Below the pieces are notes generated by a model that saw only the letters and a program-made list of their open reading frames with translations, was not told where the DNA came from and did no database searches. Position numbers and translations under genes: made by a program. Below are positions 55,225 to 63,980 of a stretch of 64,000 bases of DNA, piece after piece. How positions within the stretch are numbered: the stretch's first letter is position 1; each line of letters starts with the position of its first letter. Source of the stretch: Micromonospora musae (lineage in GTDB: Bacteria; Actinomycetota; Actinomycetes; Mycobacteriales; Micromonosporaceae); the NCBI RefSeq assembly GCF_003626635.1, contig NZ_RAZT01000016.1:87701-151700 (forward strand), read 5' to 3'.

Positions 55225-55256
55225 CCGGCACTGTCGGAGTCGGTCGGGGTCGGCCG

Positions 55257-55760
55257 CTACCCGGGCCCGCCGAACTTGCCCCTGATCGCGTGCGCGGTCT
55301 CCGTCACCTCGCCGGTCTCCACGAGCTGTTTCAGCCGGCGCAAGTTGGCGGCCACCTCGGCGGCCGGAGGCTTGCCGATCAGCACCAGCGCGGCGTGGCC
55401 GAGCCTGCCCAGCGGCATCTCCAGCACCTCGTGGACCTCCGTGCGCGCCGGGTCGACGACGGCGGCGAACCGCACCGTCCAGCGCGCTCGCAGCCCGGGC
55501 GGCCCCGTCGTCTCGTAGCGGATCAGCTCGTTCGTACGCCCCTCGGTCAGCCGGATCATGGACCGCACCCGGACGCCGAACGGGCCGGCGATCGTCCAGC
55601 GGAACGTCGCGGGGGCGACCCGCTCGATCGCCGTGACGTCGCCGAGGAACCGCGGCAGGTTCTCCAGGTCGTGATAGAAGCCGTAGACGTCCGCGACGGG
55701 GCGCTCGATGGTCACGCTCGCCTCGACCAGGTGCGGGCCCGGACGGGACGGGTGGCTCAT
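55257..55760 (-). CDS. SRPBCC-family protein (polyketide cyclase/START-like)
   Basis: 167 residues, ATG 55760 with GGAGG 5-6 nt upstream. The helix-grip fold begins VEASVTIERPVADVYGFYHDLENLPRFLGDV and contains TFRWTIAGPFGVRVRSMIRL and WTVRFAAVV; the C-terminal helix covers the ligand pocket. It probably binds a hydrophobic ligand; no catalytic residues are diagnostic. Confidence 0.87.
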   Translation of the reverse strand: MSHPSRPGPHLVEASVTIERPVADVYGFYHDLENLPRFLGDVTAIERVAPATFRWTIAGPFGVRVRSMIRLTEGRTNELIRYETTGPPGLRARWTVRFAAVVDPARTEVHEVLEMPLGRLGHAALVLIGKPPAAEVAANLRRLKQLVETGEVTETAHAIRGKFGGPG

Positions 55761-56509
55761 CGCTGCCTCCGACAGTTTCGCTCGACTCCGCCGCGCCGCC
55801 CCGGGCGAGACGCGCACCGAGAGTGGCCCGACCCCCGGCCGGCAGCGCTTGCCCGCGGGCCGGCCCGCTAAACCGGGGCGCGCGGAGAACACCTCGACCG
55901 GCGCGCCCGCTCGTCACCGTCGGCGGCGGTTCGGATGGTCAGGCCCCGGTCGATCGGCCGGAAGTCGACCGCAGGACCGGTGTCGCAACCCGCCCTGTCC
56001 GATAGCTGACAGGACGCCGGGGGTCGTCGCGTCGCACTGTTGTAGCAGGTGAGAGGCGTGCGGATGGCGGGCCACATCCGATTCCTCCGGCCCGGTGGCG
56101 ACAGCAGCGTCGCGCCGGTGCCGTGATCACCGGGCCCGGCCCCGCCGCCGCGGCGGCACCGGCGTAGCGCAGCGCCGGCCCGTACGCACCGACGAGGTCG
56201 CGGCCGGTGGAGACCGTCCCGGGCGCCCGGGACCGCCACCTTCGACACCGACGTCGCCACCCTCGCCGCCGTACGTCGGGCGCGCCCTGACGCCGCTCGA
56301 CCCGAACGGGGCCACCGCGATCCGAGTCCGGCGCAGCGCCGCAGCACACCTCGACGCGAACCGGCCGGCCCGACGCGCGTAGCGCCCACCCGGGGAACCC
56401 GCGGGAGCACCGACGCGCCCGGCGGCCCCGGTCGTTGCCGCAACCGACGACAGTCCGCCGGCACCGGTCACGAGCCGGTCCGGCGTCGAACAAGGAAGGA
56501 GGGGCCGGC
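55761..56509. other. 750-base stretch without a supported gene
   Basis: No open frame has a plausible start, domain or ribosome site; translations are Arg/Pro/Gly-rich. It may be decayed sequence, which fits the phage-flavoured genes that follow. The only useful signal is AAGGAAGGAGG at 56492-56502, which belongs to the next gene. Confidence 0.5.
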
Positions 56510-56779
56510 ATGGCCGCTCCCACCGCGTCCGCATCCCTGAACGCATCGATCTACTCACCCGGTGACCAGATGAGCCTCACCGTCACCTACGGCGACGCCG
56601 ACACCAGACCGCTGACCCTCACGATCGTGGTCACCGACGCACAGGGCAACAGCAGCGCGCCGGTCCGCGTCGCCGCGGTCATCGACCCGCTCACCGTCAC
56701 CGTCACCGACGACTCCGGCCGCACCTGGACCCGGCTGTCGGACAACGGCACGGTGGCCGTCTACCGGGCGGTGGCGTGA
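56510..56779 (+). CDS. small Ig-like/bacterial-Ig fold protein, phage-flavoured
   Basis: 89 residues, ATG 56510 with AAGGAAGGAGG 7 nt upstream. It is all-beta: TASASLNASIYSPGDQMSLTVTYGDAD and TLTIVVTDAQGNSS, then TVTVTDDSGRTWTRLSDNG. No signal peptide. The pattern resembles Ig-like decoration proteins and tail-associated proteins of actinophages (recollection of style, not a search). It overlaps the next gene (TGATG) and probably works with it. Confidence 0.72.
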   Translation: MAAPTASASLNASIYSPGDQMSLTVTYGDADTRPLTLTIVVTDAQGNSSAPVRVAAVIDPLTVTVTDDSGRTWTRLSDNGTVAVYRAVA

Positions 56780-57816
56780 TGCCCCGGGTGACTGTCACGG
56801 TGCGCGACTCCGGTGGGCGCACCGCCACCGCCAACGCCGACTACACCATCGCCCAGCCGGTGCTCGGCGGCTACTACCTCTCCGGTGGCGCCGACCCGAC
56901 GGCCGACATGGCGGGCGGCAACTTCCGCTCGCTCACCCAGTACCGCAGCTTCGCCGACGGCTACATCTTCCCCGGCTACCAGCGACCGTGGCTGACCACC
57001 CTCGGCAAGTCGGGTATCAAGATCAATATGGTGCTGGAGCTGAAGCACTACGGTGCGCCGAACGCGGGACCGCAGACCTTCACCGTGGACGGCACCTCCT
57101 ACACCGTCCCCGCGCCCGCGATGACCATCCAGCAGCGTCCGGGGACGACCTGGCCCAAGGCGTACGGCTACGGCCAGGTGCTCGCCGGGCAGTGCGACGG
57201 GCTCTTCGCCCGAGCCCTGTCCCAGTACCGGACGCTCGGCTTCCCGGTGAACATCCAGCTCGCCTCGGAGCTGGACACCGACCACGAGTTCGGCACCAGC
57301 GAGGCGGGCAAGGCCTACACCTGGGCCGAGTCGGACGCCCGGGCGGTGCAGGCGGTGACGTACATGGTGAACTGGTTCAGGGGCCGGGCACTGCCCGCCG
57401 GCACCACCTTCTCCGTCGGGCTGGGCGGCTTCGACCGGGCCTGCTTCCAGCGCACCCACCCCGAGTCGCTGATGGCGCGCCTCGACCACCTGCAGTGGAA
57501 CGTGTACGCGACCAACCCCGGCCACACCGCGCTCGACCGCTTCCGGCGTACGAAGGACTGGGCCGTGGCCGACCTCGGCCCGGTCGCGCTCTCCCGCCCG
57601 GTGATCATCGCCGAGTGGGGGGTGCGGGTGGCCGAGATCCCGAACCAGGCCGCCTGGATAGCCACCGTGCCGGCGGCGATCGCCAGGCTCAACGCCGAGC
57701 GGGGACCGCGAATCGTGCGGACCAACTACTTCAACTCCGGCTGGGGCACACTCTCCCCGAAGGCGACGGGCCTGTCGGCGCTGAAGGCCGCCTACGCCAC
57801 CCGCCCGTACGTCTGA
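56779..57816 (+). CDS. glycoside-hydrolase-like protein with N-terminal Ig-like strand, phage-flavoured
   Basis: 345 residues; ATG 56779 (GTG 56776 just before is possible). The first about 30 residues repeat the Ig-like pattern of the previous protein (VTVTVRDSGGRTATANADYT). The remainder looks like a (beta/alpha)8 glycosidase: GGYYLSGGADP, VNIQLASELDTDHEF, LDHLQWNVYATNPGH and PVIIAEWGVR, where the two Glu residues (ASELD, IAEWG) fit acid/base and nucleophile positions of clan-A or GH26-like enzymes. No signal peptide, so export would need a phage-like or lysis route. Confidence 0.72.
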   Translation: MPRVTVTVRDSGGRTATANADYTIAQPVLGGYYLSGGADPTADMAGGNFRSLTQYRSFADGYIFPGYQRPWLTTLGKSGIKINMVLELKHYGAPNAGPQTFTVDGTSYTVPAPAMTIQQRPGTTWPKAYGYGQVLAGQCDGLFARALSQYRTLGFPVNIQLASELDTDHEFGTSEAGKAYTWAESDARAVQAVTYMVNWFRGRALPAGTTFSVGLGGFDRACFQRTHPESLMARLDHLQWNVYATNPGHTALDRFRRTKDWAVADLGPVALSRPVIIAEWGVRVAEIPNQAAWIATVPAAIARLNAERGPRIVRTNYFNSGWGTLSPKATGLSALKAAYATRPYV

Positions 57817-57825
57817 GGTGGGGCC

Positions 57826-57857
57826 GGCGGCGCCGGGCGGACCGGCCCGGCGCCGCC
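57826..57857 (+). terminator. terminator hairpin
   Basis: Perfect 13-bp stem (57826-57838 with 57845-57857) with a 6-nt loop, 10 bases after the glycosidase-like stop. Confidence 0.75.
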
Positions 57858-57971
57858 GCGGCTCACCGACGGTGCCGGCGGTGGGCTGCCGCTGCTGCCG
57901 GCGTCGACGGTGGTCGCGTGAGATCGCCCGCGACGACGACCATGCGCTTCTCGCGGGTCCGGCCAGCTCCA

Positions 57972-57977
57972 TATGCT
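57972..57977 (+). promoter_or_regulatory. candidate -10 element of a leaderless promoter
   Basis: TATGCT ends exactly 6 nt before ATG 57984; no Shine-Dalgarno is present. Same geometry as at 6544, 16963 and 53630. Confidence 0.55.
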
Positions 57978-57983
57978 CGGGGC

Positions 57984-58913
57984 ATGGAACTGCGGATCTT
58001 CACCGAGCCCCAGCAGGGCGCCAGCTACGACCAGTTGCTCACCGTGGCCCGCTGCGCGGAGGACGCCGGCTACGGCGCGTTCTTCCGCTCCGATCACTAC
58101 CTCATGATGGGCGAGGCGAGCGGCGAGCCCGGCCCCACCGACGCGTGGACCACGCTGGCCGGCCTCGCCCGGGAGACCAGCCGGATCCGGCTCGGCACGC
58201 TGATGACCGCCGCCACCTTCCGGCTGCCCGGGCCGCTGGCGATCACCGTGGCGCAGGTCGACCAGATGAGCGGCGGCCGGGTCGAGCTGGGCATCGGGAC
58301 CGGCTGGTTCGCCGAGGAGCACACCGCCTACGGCATCCCGTTCCCGTCGCTCGCCGAGCGGTTCGACCGCCTGGAGGAGCAGCTCGCCGTCATCACCGGT
58401 CTCTGGACGACGCCGCGTGGCGAGCGGTTCGACTACGACGGGCGCTACTACCCGGTGGCCGACTCGCCCGCGCTGCCGAAGCCGGTGCAGGCTCCGCGTC
58501 CACCGATCCTGATCGGCGGTACGGGCAGGAAGCGCACGCCGCAGCTCACCGCCCGGTACGCCGACGAGTTCAACCTGCCCTTCGCCTCGGTGGCGGATTC
58601 GGCGGCCCAGTTCGACCGGGTACGGGCGGCCTGCGCCGAGATCGGCCGTGACCCGGCCGAGCTGTGCTGGTCGAATGCGCTGGTGCTCTGCTGCGGGCGC
58701 GACGACGCCGAGGTGAACCGCCGGGCCGCGGCGATCGGCCGGGAGCCCGAGGAGCTGCGCGCCAACGGCCTGGCCGGCACGCCCGCCGAGATCATCGACA
58801 AGATCGGCCGGTACGCCGAGATCGGCGCCGAGCGGATCTACCTCCAGGTGCTCGACCTCGCCGACCTCGACCACCTCGAGCTGGTCGCGGCCGAGGTGAT
58901 GCCGAAGGTCTGA
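57984..58913 (+). CDS. LLM-class F420-dependent oxidoreductase
   Basis: 309 residues, ATG 57984. It is a luciferase-like TIM barrel: YGAFFRSDHYLMMG, RIRLGTLMTAATFRLPGPLAITVAQVDQMSGGRVELGIGTGWFAEEHTAYG (successive family blocks) and PPILIGGTGRKRTPQLTARYADEFN. This subfamily usually uses coenzyme F420 in actinomycetes. Substrate unknown. It is probably monocistronic and leaderless. Confidence 0.92.
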   Translation: MELRIFTEPQQGASYDQLLTVARCAEDAGYGAFFRSDHYLMMGEASGEPGPTDAWTTLAGLARETSRIRLGTLMTAATFRLPGPLAITVAQVDQMSGGRVELGIGTGWFAEEHTAYGIPFPSLAERFDRLEEQLAVITGLWTTPRGERFDYDGRYYPVADSPALPKPVQAPRPPILIGGTGRKRTPQLTARYADEFNLPFASVADSAAQFDRVRAACAEIGRDPAELCWSNALVLCCGRDDAEVNRRAAAIGREPEELRANGLAGTPAEIIDKIGRYAEIGAERIYLQVLDLADLDHLELVAAEVMPKV

Positions 58914-59233
58914 CGCCCGTTCGCTGACGTGTCCCGCCGGGGCGGCGGGGAGGGCGTCGGCACCGGCGTCGGCGCGGGCGGCGGCGCCGGCGTCGGCCGG
59001 GGCCCGGGCGACGAGCCGTCCGGGCCCGCCCCCGCCGCCGCGCCGCCGACCGGGGCGGTTCGCCTCGGCCGGGGAAGGGCGTCTCCGCCTGGCTTCGGAT
59101 CGAGGTGACTGTTCATGGGCGTAGGGTTCCCCGAGGCGCCGGTGCCAATCGTGTCCGAATGACCGGTGCCCGCCGGCCCCGGGCTGTCGGAGGATGCGCA
59201 CACTGACGACCATTGCCAGAACGGGGGAAGGGC
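58914..59233. other. 320-base intergenic region
   Basis: Mostly Gly/Pro-type GC-rich sequence. A minus-strand frame from ATG 59115 (MNSHLDPKPGGDALPR) runs Pro-rich into the oxidoreductase gene; it may be a tiny gene but lacks a clear ribosome site and overlaps a solid gene. GGGGGAAGG near 59224 is the ribosome site of the next gene. Confidence 0.35.
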
Positions 59234-59989
59234 GTGGAACTGCGGCGGAACCGAGGCTCACTCGTACTACCCGTGGTCTGCGTGCTGGTGGGCGTGGCGC
59301 TGCTGGTGGTGCCCCGGGAGGCGGCGTTGCTGCGCAACCTCGTCGCGGTCGGCGCCATCGTGCTGGGCGGCGTGGTGCTGCTCGGCGCGTTCCGGCCGTT
59401 CCGGTTCGGTATCGGCGCCGAGGGGCTGACCGTACGGCGGCCGGGGCTGCGCCGGGTGATCAGCTGGCCGGAGATCGACGCGCTCGTGCTCGACGAACCA
59501 CTGCCCGTCGAGGGAAACCCCGCCTCGCCCCGGCTGCTGCTGGTGCCCACCCCCGGCCAGCTGCTCGGCGTGCCGACGAACGCCCGCTACCCGGTGGACG
59601 GCCGACCCGCGGTGGAGCTGCTCGACCTGGGTCAGGTGCGGGAGCAGCCGGACGAGATCTCCGCGGCGCTGACCCGGTACGCCGGCGCCCGCTTCACCGA
59701 CGCGCTGCAGCTGCGCCGTGCCGCCTTCACCGTGCCGGAGCTCGGGGTGGGGCTGCGCGGCTACCAGACGGACCAGGTCGACAAGCTCCTCCGGGTCGGC
59801 CAGGAGGCCCTGGCCTGGGGCGGGGCGCCGGAGCGGCAGGCCGCCCGCGCCGAGGTCGAGCGGGCCCGGGCGGGCGGGTTGACCACCGCCATGCGCGGCT
59901 ACAGCACGATCGACGTCGACGAGGCGCTGCTCGCGCTCGACACAGCCCTCGCCGAGGACCGCTCGACCGACCGGGAGACCACCTCGTGA
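59234..59989 (+). CDS. membrane protein with DivIVA-like motifs
   Basis: 251 residues, GTG 59234 with GGGGGAAGG upstream. Two hydrophobic helices at the N-terminus (about 8-27 and 30-50) are followed by a PH-like cytosolic domain (GIGAEGLTVRRPGLRRVISWPEIDALVL). The C-terminal part carries two short DivIVA-type motifs, LRGYQTDQVDKLL and MRGYSTIDVDEALLAL. Proteins of this layout are found in actinomycetes; a polar-growth or envelope role is possible but unproven. It overlaps the next gene by GTGA. Confidence 0.82.
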   Translation: MELRRNRGSLVLPVVCVLVGVALLVVPREAALLRNLVAVGAIVLGGVVLLGAFRPFRFGIGAEGLTVRRPGLRRVISWPEIDALVLDEPLPVEGNPASPRLLLVPTPGQLLGVPTNARYPVDGRPAVELLDLGQVREQPDEISAALTRYAGARFTDALQLRRAAFTVPELGVGLRGYQTDQVDKLLRVGQEALAWGGAPERQAARAEVERARAGGLTTAMRGYSTIDVDEALLALDTALAEDRSTDRETTS

Positions 59990-61278
59990 CCAGCGCCGAC
60001 GAACTGACCGAACCCGCGCCCGCCGGTGCGCCGGCCGACGTGCCGCGCCGGAACTGGGCGGGGAACGTGCGGTACTCGGCGCGACGGTTCCACCGGCCGG
60101 CCGACGTCGACCAGCTGCGCCGGCTGGTCGCCGCCGCCGAGCGGGTCCGGGTGGTCGGCACCGGGCACTCCTTCAACCGGTTCGGCGACACCCCCGGGGA
60201 CCTCGTGAGCCTCGCCGGGCTTCCGCCGGAGATCAGCATCGACCCGGAGCGTCGGCAGGTCACGGTCACCGCCGCGCTGCGGTACGGGGACGTGGCCACC
60301 CGGCTGCACGCCGAGGGGTACGCCCTGGCCAACCTGGCCTCCCTGCCGCACATCTCGGTCGCCGGGGCGATCGCCACCGGCACCCACGGCTCCGGCGCGC
60401 GCAACGGCAACCTGGGCACCTCGGTCGCCGCGCTGGAGTTCGTCACCGCCGACGGTGACCTGCGCCGGGTCGACCGGGACGCCGACGGGGAGGTCTTCGC
60501 CGGCATGGTGGTCGGCCTCGGCGCGCTCGGCGTCGTCACCCGGGTCACCCTTGATCTGCTGCCCACCTTCGAGGTGCGGCAGTACGTCCGGCTGGACCTG
60601 CCGCGCGAGCACGTCGCCGAGGCGCTCGGCTCGGCGTACAGCGTCAGCCTCTTCACCGACTGGCGAACGCCGCGGATCAACCAGGTGTGGCGCAAGCAGC
60701 GGGCCGGTGAGCCCGCGCCGCCGCTCGACTGGCTCGGTACGACGCCCGCCGACGCGCCGCAGCATCCGGTGCCCGGCATGCCGGCCCGCAACTGCACACC
60801 GCAGCTCGGTGTGCCCGGGCCGTGGCACGAGCGGCTGCCGCACTTCCGGCTCGGCTTCACCCCGAGCAGCGGCGACGAGCTGCAGTCGGAGTACCACGTG
60901 CCCCGTTCGGCGGCGGCCGAGGTGCTCGCCGCGCTCGACCCGATCGCGCACCTGATCGCGCCGGTGCTGCAGATCTGCGAGCTGCGTACGGTGGCCGCCG
61001 ACCGGCTCTGGCTCAGCCCGAACCACCACCGGGAAAGCCTCGCCGTGCACTTCACCTGGGTCGACGACCCCGCCGTGGTGCTGCCGGTGGTGGCCGCCGT
61101 CGAGGAGCGGCTCGCACCGTGGCACCCGCGCCCGCACTGGGGCAAGGTGTTCGGGCTCGACCCGTCCCGGGTGGCCGCCGCCTACCCCCGGTACGCCGAT
61201 TTCGCCGCCCTGCTGACGCGCCTGGATCCCCGGGGCGTGTTCCGCACCGAAGAGCTCGACAAATACTTCCCCCGCTGA
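59986..61278 (+). CDS. FAD-linked alditol/xylitol oxidase-like protein
   Basis: 430 residues, GTGA overlap. VAO-type FAD domain with VRVVGTGHSFNRFGDT, where His61 matches the histidine that binds FAD covalently in Streptomyces AldO, then SVAGAIATGTHGSGARNGNL. The C-terminal substrate domain ends FGLDPSRVAAAYPRYADF and LDPRGVFRTEEL, as in the L-gulonolactone/alditol oxidase family. It would oxidise a polyol with O2, releasing H2O2. No signal peptide. Confidence 0.9.
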   Translation: MTSADELTEPAPAGAPADVPRRNWAGNVRYSARRFHRPADVDQLRRLVAAAERVRVVGTGHSFNRFGDTPGDLVSLAGLPPEISIDPERRQVTVTAALRYGDVATRLHAEGYALANLASLPHISVAGAIATGTHGSGARNGNLGTSVAALEFVTADGDLRRVDRDADGEVFAGMVVGLGALGVVTRVTLDLLPTFEVRQYVRLDLPREHVAEALGSAYSVSLFTDWRTPRINQVWRKQRAGEPAPPLDWLGTTPADAPQHPVPGMPARNCTPQLGVPGPWHERLPHFRLGFTPSSGDELQSEYHVPRSAAAEVLAALDPIAHLIAPVLQICELRTVAADRLWLSPNHHRESLAVHFTWVDDPAVVLPVVAAVEERLAPWHPRPHWGKVFGLDPSRVAAAYPRYADFAALLTRLDPRGVFRTEELDKYFPR

Positions 61279-61342
61279 TCCCCGCGTCGGACACTCGGCG
61301 GCGGCCGTCCGGGGTCGGCAACTCTCGCCGGCCGTCCGGGGG

Positions 61343-62488
61343 TCAGCGTCGCTCGCCGGCCGTGTGTTCGCGGAGGCTGCCCCGCTGCACCGCCCGGCTG
61401 ATGTCGCTCGGCGAGACGATGCCGATCAGCTGATCGCCGGTCACCACCAGCGCGCGTCCGTCCGCGCACTCGTTGAGCCGGGGGAGCAGCTCGTTCAACT
61501 GCTCGTCCGGGTTGGCGAGCACCAGCTGCTCCTCGCGGCACGCCACCTCGGCCAGCGTGGTCGCCGACCGGCGCTCGGGCGGGATCCCGCGTACCCGGTC
61601 CAGCGTGACCAGGCCGATCGGCCGCCCCCCGTCCTCGGTGAGCGGCAGCGCCGAGTGCCGGTACGCGAAGAGGTACCTGTCGACGAAGTCGGCGACCGTC
61701 ATGTCCGCCGACGCGGTCTGCGGCTGCGCCGTCATCACGTCGCTCACCCGGACGCCCTGCAGCGCGCTGCCCATCCGGGCCTGCCGCTCCTCCATGGCGG
61801 CGGCGCCGATCAGGAACCAGCCGATCAGCGCCAACCAGAGCCCGCCGAACCCGACGCCGGCCAGGAACTGCCAGATGCCGAGGGCGATGAGCAGCGCGCC
61901 GAGCGCCCAGCCGGCGCGGGCGGCCACAATCGTGGCCTTCGTCCGGTCCCCGGTCCACCGCCACACCCCGGCGCGCAGCAGCCGTCCGCCGTCGAGCGGA
62001 GCGGCCGGCAGCACGTTGAAGACCGCCAGCAGGATGTTGATGCCGGCCAGCCAGGCCAGCACCCCGAGCGCGAGTCCCCGGTACCCGACCTGGGCGAGGA
62101 TGATGGCGAACGCGCCGAAGACGACGCCGATGCAGAAGCTCACCAGCGGGCCGATCCCGGCGATGCGTAGCTCGGCCCCCGGGTCCTTCGCCTCACCGTG
62201 CAGCTCAGCCACCCCGCCGAAGAGCCAGAGCGTGATGCCGCCGACCTCCAAGCCGTTGCGCTTGGCCACGATCGCGTGGGAGACCTCGTGGGCCAGCAGC
62301 CCGACGAAGAAGACCACCGCCGCGACCAGCCCGGCCAGCACGTACAGGATCACCGGCCGGTCCGGGTAGGAGCGGGGGAACTGGCTCGCGGCCAGCCCCC
62401 ACCAGATCAACGCGAAGATGACCAGGACGCTCCAGTTGACCCCGACCGGTACGCCCGCGACCCGCCCGAGCCGAAAACTCGCCCTCAT
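61343..62488 (-). CDS. site-2 protease family protein with CBS domains
   Basis: 381 residues, ATG 62488; no clear ribosome site. It is an intramembrane zinc metalloprotease: HEVSH at residues 67-71 and NVLPAAPLDGGRLLRAG as the third zinc ligand region. Six hydrophobic segments are followed by two CBS domains (VSDVMTAQPQTASADMTV; VVTGDQLIGIVSPSDISRAV). The CBS pair probably senses adenine nucleotides. Relatives cleave membrane-bound anti-sigma factors or regulators. Confidence 0.93.
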   Translation of the reverse strand: MRASFRLGRVAGVPVGVNWSVLVIFALIWWGLAASQFPRSYPDRPVILYVLAGLVAAVVFFVGLLAHEVSHAIVAKRNGLEVGGITLWLFGGVAELHGEAKDPGAELRIAGIGPLVSFCIGVVFGAFAIILAQVGYRGLALGVLAWLAGINILLAVFNVLPAAPLDGGRLLRAGVWRWTGDRTKATIVAARAGWALGALLIALGIWQFLAGVGFGGLWLALIGWFLIGAAAMEERQARMGSALQGVRVSDVMTAQPQTASADMTVADFVDRYLFAYRHSALPLTEDGGRPIGLVTLDRVRGIPPERRSATTLAEVACREEQLVLANPDEQLNELLPRLNECADGRALVVTGDQLIGIVSPSDISRAVQRGSLREHTAGERR

Positions 62489-62534
62489 GAACGGGTGATA
62501 CCCGTGCAGCCTCCGGCCATGCCAGGGGCGTGAG

Positions 62535-63818
62535 TCACCGAGTGGACGATCTGACCGGTTTTCCGTGCTGCGCGAACATCTGCGCCAGTTCGGTTCGGCC
62601 CCGCTGCACGACGTCGATGAGCGGTGCCAGGTCCAGCTCGTTCGGCAAGGGCATGTCGGTGACAAGGTCACGAAGGTTGAACGGGTTATCCAGCCAACGA
62701 TGCAGCGCCCGTCGATCTGCGGCTGCCCGGACGTCACCGGGAAGAGTCCAGACATCCTTCGCGTACGACGTGTCGTCGGCTCGAACGGACGCGAGTAGAC
62801 CCGAACGGCGCACCAGGCACGGGTAGCAGCATCCGCAGTGCAGTTCGGGCTGGCTCCTCGGCGGGCGGCCGCAGCTCAGGGTGGTTGACGTCAGCGTCAT
62901 TTGTGGCAGCCCGGCCTCGATTGCGCGCTGGCAGACCTCGCCCTTGGTCAAATGAAGGTATGGGTTGACGACAGCGACGGATCCGCCTACAGACCGGATC
63001 ATCTGGTTGAGCAGACTCAGTGTGTAGGGGTGCACCGACCGGGTCGAGCAGGCGGCGGCCCGGGCTGGCGTCAGAGCGGCGTTGAGGGCTAGCTGACCGT
63101 TCTCCGGTATGGCGACCCGTGGCACGTCATGAGCGGCGGCGAGATAGACAGCGGTGGCCACATACAGCAGGCCACGGGTTCGCGCCGATGGTTCGAGCTT
63201 TTGTCGCCGCACGGAGATCTGTTGCGATGCCTGCAGCTGTCTGAGGGTTCTGCGCGACACCGCGCGAATTGCTCCGAGAGCGCGATCTTGTTGGCCCTTC
63301 CACTGGGGCTCGTAGTACGAGACGAGCAGTACGTCTCCGGCTGGCACCTGCGAGCGCTCGGCCGTGTATGCGAAGGAGTCCAATCCTCCGGAAAAGAGTG
63401 CTACCTCTGCCACCGGCGTGTCCGCAACGGCCCGCTGCTGATGCGGCCAAGCCGAAGCACCCGGACGGAGGCTGATCGTCCACTGGTCGGCCGTCAACGT
63501 CTCGGCCACTCGGGACAGCAGTCCGAGAGCGGGACCGGCCCAGATCCCGGGCGCTTGTACTTGAACGGAGAGATCTATCTGTCGGCTCCAACCGTCTTCG
63601 GCGGTAGCTCGGAGCGACATCTTGTCGGCGAGGTAGACGGCCCGGGTCAGATGCACCAGGTCTTGGGCCCATACGGGCCGCTCTCTGGCAACTTCTGCGA
63701 GTGCTTGCAGAGGCTCGTCGGCCCCTGCCAGAAGTCCACGGTCGATCGGCACCCGATTTCGATCTACCGCCGTCGGACCATCGGTCTGGTATTGATAGGC
63801 GAAACGTGCTGGGCTCAC
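62535..63818 (-). CDS. QueC-like protein (possibly QatC-like), remnant of a broken operon
   Basis: 427 residues, GTG 63818 with GGAGA 7 nt upstream. The middle and C-terminal parts match the PP-loop ATPase fold of 7-cyano-7-deazaguanine synthase: EVALFSGGLDSFAY (SGGxDS at 143-148), VAIPENGQLALNAALTPAR, and Cys-rich zinc site LSCG...HCGCCYPCLVRR. An extra N-terminal domain of about 130 residues is not present in QueC but is expected in the QueC-like member of the Qat antiphage system. Codon and base use are less GC-rich than neighbours. Its start overlaps the stop of a truncated upstream gene (GTGA). Confidence 0.85.
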   Translation of the reverse strand: MSPARFAYQYQTDGPTAVDRNRVPIDRGLLAGADEPLQALAEVARERPVWAQDLVHLTRAVYLADKMSLRATAEDGWSRQIDLSVQVQAPGIWAGPALGLLSRVAETLTADQWTISLRPGASAWPHQQRAVADTPVAEVALFSGGLDSFAYTAERSQVPAGDVLLVSYYEPQWKGQQDRALGAIRAVSRRTLRQLQASQQISVRRQKLEPSARTRGLLYVATAVYLAAAHDVPRVAIPENGQLALNAALTPARAAACSTRSVHPYTLSLLNQMIRSVGGSVAVVNPYLHLTKGEVCQRAIEAGLPQMTLTSTTLSCGRPPRSQPELHCGCCYPCLVRRSGLLASVRADDTSYAKDVWTLPGDVRAAADRRALHRWLDNPFNLRDLVTDMPLPNELDLAPLIDVVQRGRTELAQMFAQHGKPVRSSTR

Positions 63819-63923
63819 GCAGCCATCTCCAAGTCCGTGTCGCCGAGGCCGAGCGCCCCGTTGACGGTCTCCGCTAGGTCGTGTCTCGAAGTCAGATGGC
63901 GCGTGTCGGTGATCGATAGATAG
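63815..63923 (-). pseudogene. 3' fragment of the gene upstream of the QueC-like gene
   Basis: In the frame ending at TGA 63817-63815 the sequence reads RYLSITDTRHLTSRHDL then AETVNGALGLGDTDLEMAA and stops inside the QueC-like GTG. Going upstream the frame meets a stop within the terminal repeat at 63924-63980. It looks like the last about 36 codons of a co-translated gene cut off by an insertion. Family not identifiable. Confidence 0.55.
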
Positions 63924-63980
63924 CGAGGTCTCCGGTAGAGGGTTCATCGACGAAGAAGAACCTGAATACCGGAGACCTCG
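63924..63980. repeat. 14-bp terminal-type inverted repeat, probable end of an insertion
   Basis: CGAGGTCTCCGGTA (63924-63937) and TACCGGAGACCTCG (63967-63980) are perfect complements around 29 bases, which themselves contain GGTTC/GAACC arms. A GTG codon begins on its last base and opens a plus-strand frame (VATIAVT) to the window edge. Together these suggest the left end of a transposable element with its first gene starting at once, but the element is not identified. Confidence 0.55.

Noticed and set aside
58838..59203. Pro-rich minus-strand small gene
   Set aside because: No convincing ribosome site, overlaps the F420-type enzyme gene and is low complexity.
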